Origin: a virus
Length of the DNA stretch: 34,453 bases
IMG/VR virus record: IMGVR_UViG_3300010413_000147
Coordinates: 1-34,453 of that record
Direction: 5' to 3' (one strand)
This document shows, piece after piece, positions 6,736 through 13,841 of the stretch. The notes below the pieces were generated by a model. That model was not told the DNA's origin. It saw only the letters and a list, made by a program, of their open reading frames with translations, and did no database searches. Position 1 is the stretch's first letter. Every line of letters starts with the position of its first letter. A program made the position numbers and the translations under genes.

Positions 6736-6763
6736 GGCCCTGGCTGCCCTCTCAGCCAGGGCC
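6736..6763 (+). other. perfect 10-bp RNA hairpin before a ribosome-binding site
   Basis: GGCCCTGGCT (6736-6745) is perfectly complementary to AGCCAGGGCC (6754-6763), with an 8-base loop. The Shine-Dalgarno of the next gene (AGAGAGG, 6764-6770) begins immediately after the stem. No T-run follows. It may set translation level, stabilise a processed 5' end or weakly terminate the upstream transcript. Confidence 0.6.
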
Positions 6764-6777
6764 AGAGAGGTGAGGGC

Positions 6778-7233
6778 ATGGGGATGAGAGATCTGATTGA
6801 TGGGGCCTTTGAGAAAGGCACAATTGTGGTGCTTGATATAGACACTGGCCAAGAGCTTGCAAGATGGCCAGCAGATGGGGGTGAGGGCATGGATGAGAAA
6901 GAGATCACTGAGTGGCCACAGATGCCCACAGGGCAGGCCTTGAGTGATGAGGTGGTGAGGGCTGGCCAAGAGGCCAGAGAGGCACTGAGGCAGGCCCTTG
7001 AGGGCCATGGCAGCAGGGATGTGCTGATCAGCATTGCTGGCCAGGCTGGGGGCCCCTATCCCATCATGATGCTGAGATCCATGCTCATTGAGGCTCTCAA
7101 GGATCTTGATGGGCTTGATGTGGGGGCTGATGAGCTTGAGGGGGCCTTGCCCTGGGGCAAGCAATACAGTGCTGGGGATGGCAGCAGGCTCAATGTGGTG
7201 GTGCTTGAGAGAAAGGGTGGTGATCATGAGTGA
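6778..7233 (+). CDS. hypothetical protein, 151 aa
   Basis: Not recognised. ATG6778 is preferred to 6784 for spacing from AGAGAGG. The N-terminal part has a beta-rich stretch (KGTIVVLDIDTGQELARW). The middle is acidic and helical (SDEVVRAGQEAREALRQAL), and the C-terminal half reads as an alternating fold (DVLISIAGQAGG…IEALKDLDGLDVGADEL…RLNVVVLER). The ending strand suggests a compact alpha/beta domain. There is no metal or nucleotide motif. It is coupled to the next gene by an 8-base overlap. Confidence 0.6.
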   Translation: MGMRDLIDGAFEKGTIVVLDIDTGQELARWPADGGEGMDEKEITEWPQMPTGQALSDEVVRAGQEAREALRQALEGHGSRDVLISIAGQAGGPYPIMMLRSMLIEALKDLDGLDVGADELEGALPWGKQYSAGDGSRLNVVVLERKGGDHE

Positions 7234-7630
7234 GCAGGTGAGGAAAGCAGCAGCCCTGGCCATCCTCAAAGAGTGGCTGATGGGCCAGGATCCCAGGATC
7301 ATTGATGTGCTGGCCCAGCCCAAGATCCCCAGCCATTGGGCAGCAGCAAAAGTGTGCTGGGATGAGGATGGGCTATACATCACAGCCATCCTCAAAGATG
7401 AGAGGCTGCCTGGGCACACAGGGCAAGTGAGCCTCTGCCTCTCAAAAGAGCTCTGGCCTGATGTGGCTGGGGCTGGCCATCCTGGCAAGGGGATCAGAGA
7501 TTATGCTCTCAGGGTGATCCAGCAGGGGGCTGAGTGGGCCCTTGAGGCCCTGATTGAGAGGCAGAGCAAGAGCCTCACTGGCCCAGGATATGCAGCCAGG
7601 TGGCAGCCCAATGGCAAGCAGCATGCTTGA
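7226..7630 (+). CDS. hypothetical protein, 134 aa
   Basis: Not recognised. Starts at ATG7226 behind AAAGGGTGG, inside the end of the preceding gene. It opens with the MSEQ that many genes here share. An N-terminal helix (VRKAAALAILKEWLM) leads into strands (AKVCWDEDGLYITAIL and GQVSLCLSKELW), a helix (RDYALRVIQQGAEWALEALI) and a basic tail. This could be a small alpha-beta-alpha domain. It is coupled to the next gene by an ATG/TGA overlap. Confidence 0.58.
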   Translation: MSEQVRKAAALAILKEWLMGQDPRIIDVLAQPKIPSHWAAAKVCWDEDGLYITAILKDERLPGHTGQVSLCLSKELWPDVAGAGHPGKGIRDYALRVIQQGAEWALEALIERQSKSLTGPGYAARWQPNGKQHA

Positions 7631-8027
7631 TCAGATCCTGATCCTGCTGGCCTCACTCATCATGAGGGGGGGGCTTACGTTCTATTATGGGCCCACTTTT
7701 GAGGGGCAGCCCCTATACTGTGGGGGCAAGTATGCTGAGGATACTGGCCCATGGGTGGCTCTGCCCGTTGAGTGGTATCAAGAGGGCAGAGCTCAATGTG
7801 GTGATGTGATCCTGCTGATGGGGGATGGGTGGGCTGAGCCCATGGTGGCCAGGGCCCTTGATGCTGGGCTCTTGAGCCACTATGAGATCTTTGACAGTGG
7901 GCTGCCTTTTGTGGCTGATCTGCCCAGGTATTGGAGAGCTCAAAGTGATGGCTCTCTGAGGCCCACTTGCACTGGCTGGCTCATCAATCTCTCAGCAATC
8001 GAGAGGATGAGAGGGGGTGAGAGGTGA
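7623..8027 (+). CDS. putative secreted barrel (RlpA/3D-like) protein
   Basis: A 134-residue protein from ATG7623. The first 16 residues are hydrophobic (LDQILILLASLIM), like a signal or anchor. The body (FYYGPTFEGQPLYCGGKY … ARALDAGLLSHYEIFDSG … PFVADLPRYW) vaguely follows double-psi beta-barrel proteins such as RlpA or 3D-domain proteins: Y-Y-G near the start, two cysteines (LYC, AQC) and a late D-x-G / P-F-V pattern. If correct it would act on or bind peptidoglycan and might belong to lysis. The match is weak, and the catalytic acids of lytic RlpA cannot be placed with certainty. The gene sits just upstream of the lysis promoter. Confidence 0.35.
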   Translation: MLDQILILLASLIMRGGLTFYYGPTFEGQPLYCGGKYAEDTGPWVALPVEWYQEGRAQCGDVILLMGDGWAEPMVARALDAGLLSHYEIFDSGLPFVADLPRYWRAQSDGSLRPTCTGWLINLSAIERMRGGER

Positions 8028-8287
8028 GAGACAAGAGATTGATCAGGGCCATGGCTGCTGATGTGCTTGATCTGGCCCTTGAGCATGCTGCCACTTGGCA
8101 TGGCCAGCCAGATGAGTGGTGGGCTGGCCAGCTTGCAGAGGAATTGGCAGAGCTCTGCCTGAGCCTGGGTGGCTTGCATGGGCACAGCCCTGAGCTTGAG
8201 CTCAGGGAGATTGCAGCCATTGCCATCAATTGGCAGGCAGAGAGGGCCCAGAGGCTGGGTGAGGCCATCAATCAGCCAGGCCCCTGA
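8024..8287 (+). CDS. MazG-like nucleotide pyrophosphohydrolase
   Basis: An 87-residue helical protein started at GTG8024 in a GTGA overlap. Its core fits the all-alpha NTP pyrophosphohydrolase (MazG-like) pattern. Helix 2 contains E-E-L-A-E (39-43), the E-E-x-x-E magnesium motif, and helix 3 has E-L-R-E-I-A-A-I-A-I-N-W (59-70), close to the usual E-x-x-D-V-A-x-V-A-x-N-W, with Glu in place of Asp. Such enzymes remove (d)NTPs, and phage copies may prune the nucleotide pool or ppGpp. It is the final gene before promoter P3. The Glu substitution leaves some doubt about activity. Confidence 0.5.
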   Translation: MRDKRLIRAMAADVLDLALEHAATWHGQPDEWWAGQLAEELAELCLSLGGLHGHSPELELREIAAIAINWQAERAQRLGEAINQPGP

Positions 8288-8316
8288 TTGACAGTGAGAG
8301 GCAGTGATGATATAAT
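8288..8316 (+). promoter_or_regulatory. perfect-consensus sigma-70 promoter P3
   Basis: TTGACA (8288-8293), exactly 17 bases, then TATAAT (8311-8316): both hexamers match the sigma-70 consensus fully. The -35 overlaps the last codon of the MazG-like gene. Transcription would start near 8323 and give a leader of about 90 bases before the lysis genes. It is the only promoter I see before the terminator at 29824, so it may drive all late genes. A promoter this strong normally needs a repressor; no obvious operator overlaps it. Confidence 0.85.
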
Positions 8317-8390
8317 GTGAGCCAGTGGATCCCTGTGAAAGTGGCCCCCAGCCTCAAGGCACTTGATGCCCCTGGCTGGGGGCTGCTTGC

Positions 8391-8408
8391 AAAAGAAAGG
8401 ATGAGGTG
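8391..8408 (+). promoter_or_regulatory. 18-base ribosome-binding cassette, copy 1
   Basis: AAAAGAAAGGATGAGGTG occurs exactly three times (also 20500-20517 and 22210-22227). In every copy an ATG begins 22 bases after the first A. This fixes ATG8413 as the likely start of the short peptide gene and argues against a GTG start at 8406 that would fall inside the cassette. The purine-rich core AAGGA/GAGGTG would pair with the 16S rRNA 3' end. Confidence 0.65.
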
Positions 8409-8412
8409 CATG

Positions 8413-8505
8413 ATGAGGATCAAGGTGGCTTTGGTGGTGGTGGCTTTCTTTCTGATGAGCCTGCTGAGGCCTCTCTGCCCTATTCTTTGCCCTCTGTGGG
8501 TGTGA
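8413..8505 (+). CDS. 30-residue hydrophobic peptide (lysis region)
   Basis: A short reading frame starts at the ATG fixed by the 18-base cassette. It encodes a basic start (MRIK), a hydrophobic stretch (VALVVVAFFLMSLL) and a proline/cysteine-rich tail (RPLCPILCPLWV). It looks like a single membrane span or a leader. Its codons are all ones preferred in this genome. It ends at a GTGA junction with the holin-like gene (GTG8502), so translation of the peptide would couple to it. The alternative is that the downstream frame begins at GTG8406 and this peptide is not made; the cassette position favours the peptide. Confidence 0.45.
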   Translation: MRIKVALVVVAFFLMSLLRPLCPILCPLWV

Positions 8506-8750
8506 GCACTGGCCTGGGCATCTTTGCCCTCTTTCTCACCCAGGCCCTCAAGCAGGCCCTTGATGAGAAAGCCCACAGGTGGATCCCATTGGGGCTCATC
8601 CTGCTGCTGCCAGCAGTGGGCCTGGGCCTGGCTGCTGCCAGTGGCAATCTTGATGGCACAGGCCTTGTGCAAGGGGCCATTGAGGGGGTGGTGGCTGCCT
8701 GGGTGGCAGTGTACGGATATCAATTGCAGAAAGGCATCAGGGGGGCTTGA
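8502..8750 (+). CDS. holin-like membrane protein
   Basis: An 82-residue protein started at GTG8502 (GTGA overlap with the peptide gene). It has two or three hydrophobic segments: GLGIFALFLTQALKQAL, a strongly hydrophobic WIPLGLILLLPAVGLGLAAA after a charged turn (DEKAHR), and GVVAAWVAVYGYQL. It ends in basic KGIRGA. This matches small phage holins, which open the inner membrane to time lysis. Position directly after the strong promoter and before the packaging genes supports a lysis role. The frame remains open upstream to GTG8406 (adding 32 acidic/glycine-rich residues), so the start is uncertain. No clear endolysin is adjacent. Confidence 0.6.
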   Translation: MSTGLGIFALFLTQALKQALDEKAHRWIPLGLILLLPAVGLGLAAASGNLDGTGLVQGAIEGVVAAWVAVYGYQLQKGIRGA

Positions 8751-8753
8751 TCC

Positions 8754-9191
8754 TTGCAGATTGATTGGCTGCAATTGCTGATCCAGCTTGGGGCCCTGGG
8801 GATCCTGCTCTTTCTGCTTGAGAGATTGGGCAGGGCTGGCCAGCAGGCCCTTGAGCTCTTTGCCACTCAATTGACAAGCTGGCAGCAGGCCATGATTGAC
8901 ACTGCCACAGTGCTTGAGACACAGGCCCAATTGATGGGCAGGCTCTGTGAGGGGCAAAAGGGCAGCAAAGAGGCCATTGATGCCCAGGTGGCTTGCATTG
9001 AGAGCTTGGCCAAGCAGGTGGCTGGCACTCAGAGCAGGATTGCCAGGGCTGAGATCAAGATGAGAGAGGCCAGTGCCACTCATGAGGAAAATGCCCAAGA
9101 GAGGCACTTGCAGATCATGGCCATGCTGGCCAATTGCCCCAGGTGTGGGGCCCAGATTGGGGGCTCAGAGATCAATGGTGATGAGCCTTGA
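8754..9191 (+). CDS. membrane-anchored coiled-coil protein
   Basis: A 145-residue protein from TTG8754 with AGGGGGG at a usable distance. The N-terminus holds one membrane span (QLGALGILLFLLERLG). A long charged helix follows (residues 30-125) with heptad-like alanine, leucine and glutamine, then a short C-P-R-C-G zinc-like pair and an acidic end. A membrane anchor with a long helix right after a holin resembles an i-spanin or a holin partner, but this protein has no lipobox companion gene, so the label remains descriptive. It lies two bases after the holin stop. Confidence 0.55.
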   Translation: MQIDWLQLLIQLGALGILLFLLERLGRAGQQALELFATQLTSWQQAMIDTATVLETQAQLMGRLCEGQKGSKEAIDAQVACIESLAKQVAGTQSRIARAEIKMREASATHEENAQERHLQIMAMLANCPRCGAQIGGSEINGDEP

Positions 9192-9201
9192 TCCTCTCTC
9201 T

Positions 9202-9237
9202 GCTGGCTGGCTGGGCTGCAAGGCCTGGCCAGCCAGC
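9202..9237 (+). terminator. inverted repeat between lysis and packaging genes
   Basis: GCTGGCTGG (9202-9210) pairs with CCAGCCAGC (9229-9237) around an 18-base loop that can fold further. It lies between the coiled-coil gene and the terminase small-subunit gene. No T-run follows, so it could attenuate transcription or mark a processing site. The lack of a promoter for the terminase genes means read-through must occur. Confidence 0.4.
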
Positions 9238-9255
9238 CTCTGATTGGGGGGCTTG

Positions 9256-9885
9256 ATGCCCAGACGCACAAGAATTGAGAGAGAGAGGGATCTGAGGGAT
9301 GTGGCTCAGTGGTATTGTGAGGGCCTCACCCAGAGTGAGATTGCCCAGGCCCTGGGCCTCACCCAGCAGCAGATCAGCTATGATATCAAAGCCCTGATTG
9401 CCAGATGGCAGGCCTCTGCCAAAGCCCTCATTGATGAGCTCAAGGCCCAGGAATTGCTCAGGATCAATCATCTTGAGAGAGTGGCCTGGCAATGCTTTGA
9501 GGCCAGCAAGGGGCCTCTTGAGATCAGGATTGAGAGAGTGCAAAGTGCTGCAAGATTGGCCAGCAGGGGCAAGAGAGGTGGCAGGGGCTCAGAGAGCCCA
9601 GCCAAGCTCATCCCCACTTTTCTTGAGACACGGACAGAGCCAGGGGGCCCAGGTGATATGCAATGGCTCAGGCTTGTGCAATGGTGCATATCAGAGAGGT
9701 GCAAGATCCTGGGCCTATATGCCCCAGCAAAAGTGGCCCCTGTGATGCCTGATGGTGATGAGCCCTATGAGCCACTCAGTGAGGCCTCAAGGCAAGCAGC
9801 CCTCATGGCAGCACTTGGGCAGATATCAGCAGATCTTGCTCACAGCCCTGAGCAAGGGGGGGATCAATCCCAGGCAGAGATATAG
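9256..9885 (+). CDS. terS: terminase small subunit
   Basis: A 209-residue protein next to the large terminase. Residues 10-50 contain a helix-turn-helix: EGLTQSEIAQALGLTQQQIS is typical of terminase small subunits that bind the packaging site. A long helix with K-A-L-I-D-E-L-K-A-Q-E-L-L-R and R-I-E-R-V-Q-S-A-A-R-L would form the oligomerisation core, and the C-terminus is variable. The complex selects phage DNA and feeds it to the ATPase. ATG9256 is preferred to TTG9244 for its closeness to GGGGGG. It ends in TAG. Its end overlaps the large-subunit frame by up to 134 bases. Confidence 0.75.
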   Translation: MPRRTRIERERDLRDVAQWYCEGLTQSEIAQALGLTQQQISYDIKALIARWQASAKALIDELKAQELLRINHLERVAWQCFEASKGPLEIRIERVQSAARLASRGKRGGRGSESPAKLIPTFLETRTEPGGPGDMQWLRLVQWCISERCKILGLYAPAKVAPVMPDGDEPYEPLSEASRQAALMAALGQISADLAHSPEQGGDQSQAEI

Positions 9886-11161
9886 TGCAAGAGGGGGATG
9901 TGCCAGGGCCCTGGCTGCCACAGGCCCTGAGATCCTAGTTTCTGGCCCAGCAGGCACAGGCAAGAGCAGGGCATGCTTGGAAAAGATGCACTTTGTGTGC
10001 AAGCACTATCCTGGCAGCAGGTGCTTGATTGTGAGAAAGACAAGGGAGAGCCTCACAGAGAGTGCCTTGCTCACTTTTGAGCAGTGGGTGCTTGGGGTGG
10101 GCCATCCTCTGGCCAGTGGGGCCCAGAGGGCCAGCAGAAAGGCCTATCAATACCCCAATGGCTCTGAGATTGTGGTGGGTGGCCTCAAGGCCTATGGCAA
10201 GGATCAGACAGCAAAGATCATGAGCACAGAATATGATCTGATCTACGTGCAAGAGGCCATTGAGCTCAGCCTTGATGAGTGGGAAAGCCTCACCACAAGG
10301 CTCAGAAATGGCAAGGTGGATTTTCAGCAGATCCTTGCTGATACTAATCCAGCCCAGCCCCAGCACTGGCTCAAGCAGAGGTGTGATCTGGGTGAGTGCT
10401 TGCTCATTGAGAGCAGGCATCAAGACAATCCCAAGCTGTGGGATCTTGAGGCTGGCCAGTGGACAGAGCAAGGGGCTGAGTATATTGGCAGGCTTGACAA
10501 GCTCACAGGGCCCAGAAAGCTGAGGCTGAGGCATGGCAGGTGGGTGCAAGCAGAGGGGGTGGTCTATCCTGAGTGGGATCCTGATGTGCATCTTGTGGAT
10601 TGGTTTGCCATCCCAGAGGATTGGCCCAGGCTCAGATCTATTGACTTTGGATATACTCACCCATTTTGCTGCCTCTGGGGGGCTCTTGATGGGGATGGCA
10701 GGCTTTTCATCTATGCTCAGATCTATTATACTGAGAGGACAGTGGCCAGGCATAGCACTGATATCAAGGCCCACAGCAAAGGTGAGAGATACAGAGCCAC
10801 AGTGGCTGATCATGATGCTGAGGACAGGGCCACACTGAGAGAGCATGGCATCAGCACAAGGCCAGCCAGGAAAGCAGTATCTGTGGGCCTTGAGAAGGTG
10901 AGAGAGAGGCTTGTGGTGGCTGGGGATGGCAAGCCCAGGCTCTTTGTGCTGAGGGATTGCCTCATTGAGAAAGATCACAAGCTGGCTGAGGCTGGCCAGC
11001 CCTGGGCCCTTGATCAAGAGTTTGATGCCTATCTGTGGGCTGAGGGCCTGGGCAAGAAAGATCAGCCTGTGAAAGAGTTTGATCATGGGCAAGATGCCCT
11101 CAGATATATGGTGATGCAGATTGATGGTGGGCCCTCTGGGCCTGTGGCTTATGAGGTGTGA
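9752..11161 (+). CDS. terL: terminase large subunit
   Basis: A complete packaging motor: ATPase and nuclease on one chain. Walker A is G-P-A-G-T-G-K-S (65-72), with the lead-in EILVS; Walker B is Y-D-L-I-Y-V-Q-E-A (161-169), with the catalytic glutamate in Q-E. Motif III, A-D-T-N-P, is at 196-200. The RNase-H-like nuclease has acidic residues in S-I-D-F-G-Y (D298), V-A-D-H-D (D353 region) and F-D-H-G-Q-D-A (D444/D448). At 469 residues the length suits the family. The N-terminal 40 residues overlap the small subunit and look non-native, so translation may really begin later (for example a TTG at 9833). The residue numbers above assume the 9752 start. Confidence 0.92.
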   Translation: MVMSPMSHSVRPQGKQPSWQHLGRYQQILLTALSKGGINPRQRYSARGGCARALAATGPEILVSGPAGTGKSRACLEKMHFVCKHYPGSRCLIVRKTRESLTESALLTFEQWVLGVGHPLASGAQRASRKAYQYPNGSEIVVGGLKAYGKDQTAKIMSTEYDLIYVQEAIELSLDEWESLTTRLRNGKVDFQQILADTNPAQPQHWLKQRCDLGECLLIESRHQDNPKLWDLEAGQWTEQGAEYIGRLDKLTGPRKLRLRHGRWVQAEGVVYPEWDPDVHLVDWFAIPEDWPRLRSIDFGYTHPFCCLWGALDGDGRLFIYAQIYYTERTVARHSTDIKAHSKGERYRATVADHDAEDRATLREHGISTRPARKAVSVGLEKVRERLVVAGDGKPRLFVLRDCLIEKDHKLAEAGQPWALDQEFDAYLWAEGLGKKDQPVKEFDHGQDALRYMVMQIDGGPSGPVAYEV

Positions 11162-11173
11162 GAGGGGGATGGC

Positions 11174-11425
11174 ATGAGCAAGAGAAAGAGCAAGGCAGTG
11201 GATGAGAGCTCTGTGGGCTTTGGCACTTTGGCTGAGGGGGCCCACTTTCGCTGGGCCCATCACCCAGATATCTTTTGCAAGAGGGCCCCTGGGGCCCTTG
11301 AGGGATCCCACAATGCTGAGGTGGTGGCTGGGCCCAGGAAAGGGCAGGCTTTCCACTTTGCTGATTGGGAAAGGTGCAAGCCCTGTGAGGCCCCTGATGA
11401 GGCTGCTGGCCTGAGAGGGGGATGA
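11174..11425 (+). CDS. small hypothetical protein, 83 aa
   Basis: Lies between terminase and portal, with GAGGGGGATGGC ahead of ATG11174. It is basic at the start (SKRKSKAVDE), with histidines in the middle (HFRWAHHPDIFC) and C-x-x-C near the end (WERCKPCEAP). Three cysteines and several histidines could bind zinc. Small genes at this position often encode packaging or head accessory proteins; here no family can be named. It is coupled to the portal by an ATGA overlap. Confidence 0.6.
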   Translation: MSKRKSKAVDESSVGFGTLAEGAHFRWAHHPDIFCKRAPGALEGSHNAEVVAGPRKGQAFHFADWERCKPCEAPDEAAGLRGG

Positions 11426-13494
11426 GCATGAGCACAAAGATCATGGGGGCCCAGATCATGGCCCCTGGCCTGGCAGGCAAGGCCCTCACTGTGGATCAAT
11501 TCTTTGACAAGCTGGCAGAGAGGCAGAGGGGCAAGCTCTCTGCCCCTGGGGCCTATGCAAAGCTGGCTTGGACATATCGAGCCACTAATCTGAGGGCTGA
11601 TGCCCTCAGTGCCATTGAGTATGAGATCACTGACAGCAGGGATCAGCCTTTCCCATGGCCCATTGATCTGACAGAGATCCTGTGGCTGTGTGAGGCCAGC
11701 AATGTGACTTGTGGCAGGTGGTATCTTGAGCCCATCATGGCCAATGGGGTGGCCCTCACTGAGCTCAAGTGGCTCAATCCTCTCACCATTGAGCCCATTG
11801 AGGATGAGGCAGAGGGCATCACTGGCTTTGTGCAAAACAGGGGCCAAAAGAGTGAGAGGCAGTGGGCAGCAGATGAGCTGATCTGGTATCACAAGTGGGG
11901 GCTGAGCTCAGATACTCAGGCTGGGCCCTGTGAGCTTGATGTGGCCCTTGAGGCCACTGGCCTGGGCATCAATGCCAATGCCTGGGCCTCTGCTTTCTTT
12001 CTCAATTCTGCCATCCCTGCTGTGCTGCTCACCACTGAGGATGAGCTTGATGATCAAGAGCTCAGCAGGATCAAGAGGGCTTGGAAAAGGCTGACAGAGG
12101 GGGTGAGAAAGGCCTGGGGCACAGTGATCCTCAGACGTGGTATCAAGGCTGAGGTGATTGGCCAGCCCCCAAAAGATCTGGCCATGGGGGATCTATACTC
12201 AGCAGCCAGATCACAGATTGCTGTGAGCTTTGGAGTGCCCCAGACGATGCTCACAGATGCTGCCAATTATGCCACAGCCAAAGAGCACAGGCTGGGCTAT
12301 TATCATGATACTGTTTTCCCATCAGCCAAGAAACTGATGGCAGCCCTCAATGGGCAGCTTTTCTCAAAGTATAGGCTCAAGCTCAGCTTTCTCTTTGGCA
12401 GAGTTGAGGTGGTGGCCCAGGCAGAGGCAGAAAAGGCCCAATCTTACAGCAGCCTGCTCACCACTCTGCTGGCCTATGAGCAGGCCCAGGTGATCAGCAC
12501 TGAGAGCCTTGTGGGCCTCACCAATCATCTACTTGAGGCCATGGATCTGCCCAGCCTCTCAGTGGCAGCCTCTCAGCTTGAGCCTGGGGATATGGCTGAT
12601 GAGCCTGGCCCAGAGGCAGAGCCTGAGCCCCCAGGCCTCACAGATGAGGCTTGGGCTGATCTGAGAAAGTGGAAAGCCAAAGCCAGCAGAGGTGGGGCTG
12701 ATGTGGCCTTTTATTCTGCCCACATCCCTCAAGGCATCAGGACACTGATTGACAGAGCCTTGCCCATGGTGGGCCTCAAGGCTTTCTCTTTTCTCAAGCA
12801 AGTGAGCATGAGTGAGCACAGTGAGATTGTGCAAGCCACAATAGAGAGGATCCTGAGCAAGTATGAGGCTGCCTTTGCTGATGCCATTGAGGCTGGGGAT
12901 CCCATGGATTATGCCAGCCTCACCACAGATCTGAGAGCAGCCATTGAGCCCAGGCTCATTGAGATTGCCACAGAGGCTGGGCTGAGGGCTGCTGCTGGCA
13001 CTGGCATTGAGTATGATGTGGCTGCCATCAATACTGAGGCCCTTGATTGGGCAAGGGCATACACTTGGGATCTTGTCACAAAGCTGACAGATACCACAAG
13101 GGATGTGGTGCAAGGGGCCATTGAGGCCTATATCACCCAGCCCAAGATGACAAAAGGTGAGCTCAAGAAAAGGCTGGCCCCAGCCTTTGGCCCTGTGAGG
13201 GCTGAGCTCATTGCTGTGACAGAGGTCACAAGGGCCTATTCTCAAGCACAGGTGATCTATCAGGCCATGCTTGAGAGGCAGGCAGGCATCAAGATGGCCA
13301 GGGTGTGGGGATATACATGGAGTGGGATTGATACATCAGGTGAGTGCCCAATCTGCTTGCCATTGCATGGAGTGCAAGAGGATGAGAGGGGGCTTTTCGT
13401 ACATCCTGAGAGTGGGGCTGAGTATGAGGGGCCCCCAGCCCACATCAAGTGCAATTGCAGCACATCCCTGAGCTATGTGGGCAGAGGGGCATGA
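11422..13494 (+). CDS. portal protein fused to a MuF-like head domain
   Basis: A 690-residue fusion. The first ~400 residues match HK97/SPP1-type portals. They include a clip/stem/wing pattern, E-L-K-W-L-N-P-L-T-I, a W-Y-H-K-W-G-L-S strand and G-V-P-Q-T-M-L-T-D near 270-280. The last ~130 residues match Mu gpF-like head proteins: a basic-helical stretch ending E-V-T-R-A-Y-S-Q-A, then C-P-I-C-L-P-L-H-G and H-I-K-C-N-C, forming a zinc-binding site. The dodecameric portal forms the DNA gate. MuF domains sit in the capsid and are sometimes injected. A fused form is known but less common than separate genes. No break or frameshift is seen. It overlaps neighbours by four bases on each side. Confidence 0.88.
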   Translation: MSMSTKIMGAQIMAPGLAGKALTVDQFFDKLAERQRGKLSAPGAYAKLAWTYRATNLRADALSAIEYEITDSRDQPFPWPIDLTEILWLCEASNVTCGRWYLEPIMANGVALTELKWLNPLTIEPIEDEAEGITGFVQNRGQKSERQWAADELIWYHKWGLSSDTQAGPCELDVALEATGLGINANAWASAFFLNSAIPAVLLTTEDELDDQELSRIKRAWKRLTEGVRKAWGTVILRRGIKAEVIGQPPKDLAMGDLYSAARSQIAVSFGVPQTMLTDAANYATAKEHRLGYYHDTVFPSAKKLMAALNGQLFSKYRLKLSFLFGRVEVVAQAEAEKAQSYSSLLTTLLAYEQAQVISTESLVGLTNHLLEAMDLPSLSVAASQLEPGDMADEPGPEAEPEPPGLTDEAWADLRKWKAKASRGGADVAFYSAHIPQGIRTLIDRALPMVGLKAFSFLKQVSMSEHSEIVQATIERILSKYEAAFADAIEAGDPMDYASLTTDLRAAIEPRLIEIATEAGLRAAAGTGIEYDVAAINTEALDWARAYTWDLVTKLTDTTRDVVQGAIEAYITQPKMTKGELKKRLAPAFGPVRAELIAVTEVTRAYSQAQVIYQAMLERQAGIKMARVWGYTWSGIDTSGECPICLPLHGVQEDERGLFVHPESGAEYEGPPAHIKCNCSTSLSYVGRGA

Positions 13495-13841
13495 TGGGGG
13501 CTGATCAGGCCTGGCCCAGCACAGGCACACTCAGGCAGCACAAGAGGCTCATCAGCATCTTGGCTGAGGCAGCCACTTGCTGGCAGCCCAATCCTCTGCT
13601 TGAGAGGTGCTGCCAGCTTGAGAGGATGAGAGAGATCCTGGCCCTGGCCCAGCCCACTGAGCTTGCCATGCTGAGCTTGATCCTGTGGGATGAGCTCAGC
13701 ATCAAAGATGCCTCATGCCTCTTGGGGATCCATGAGAGCACTGGCAGCCATAGGCTCAGGCAATTCAGAAAGAGAGTGCTGGCCCAATTGCCTGAGATTG
13801 AGCCCATGGCCAGGGGCAGGAATATCAGGATCAGATCATGA
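13491..13841 (+). CDS. sigma-region-4-like helix-turn-helix protein, paralogue 1
   Basis: A 116-residue protein overlapping the portal stop (ATG13491 or ATG13494). The C-terminal half resembles sigma-70 region 4: R-E-I-L-A-L-A-Q-P-T-E-L-A-M-L-S-L, then a turn L-S-I-K-D-A-S-C-L-L-G-I-H-E-S-T and a recognition helix with H-R-L-R-Q-F-R-K-R-V. The usual 'L-P-x-R-E/x' lead is A-Q-P-T-E-L. It has no region 2, so it is not a sigma factor. It shares order and motifs with the next gene, so the two are diverged tandem copies. Being inside the morphogenesis operon, it may regulate late transcription or assist packaging. Confidence 0.6.
   Translation: MMGADQAWPSTGTLRQHKRLISILAEAATCWQPNPLLERCCQLERMREILALAQPTELAMLSLILWDELSIKDASCLLGIHESTGSHRLRQFRKRVLAQLPEIEPMARGRNIRIRS

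Noticed and set aside
5875-7488. A 537-codon minus-strand open frame
   Set aside because: It spans four coupled + genes with good starts; composition shadow.
8317-8412. Longer start for the hydrophobic peptide (GTG8317)
   Set aside because: It lies directly after the -10 of P3, before the expected transcript start, and lacks a ribosome-binding site.
9935-11437. A 500-codon minus-strand open frame opposite the large terminase
   Set aside because: The + strand frame has all terminase motifs; the antisense frame is a shadow.
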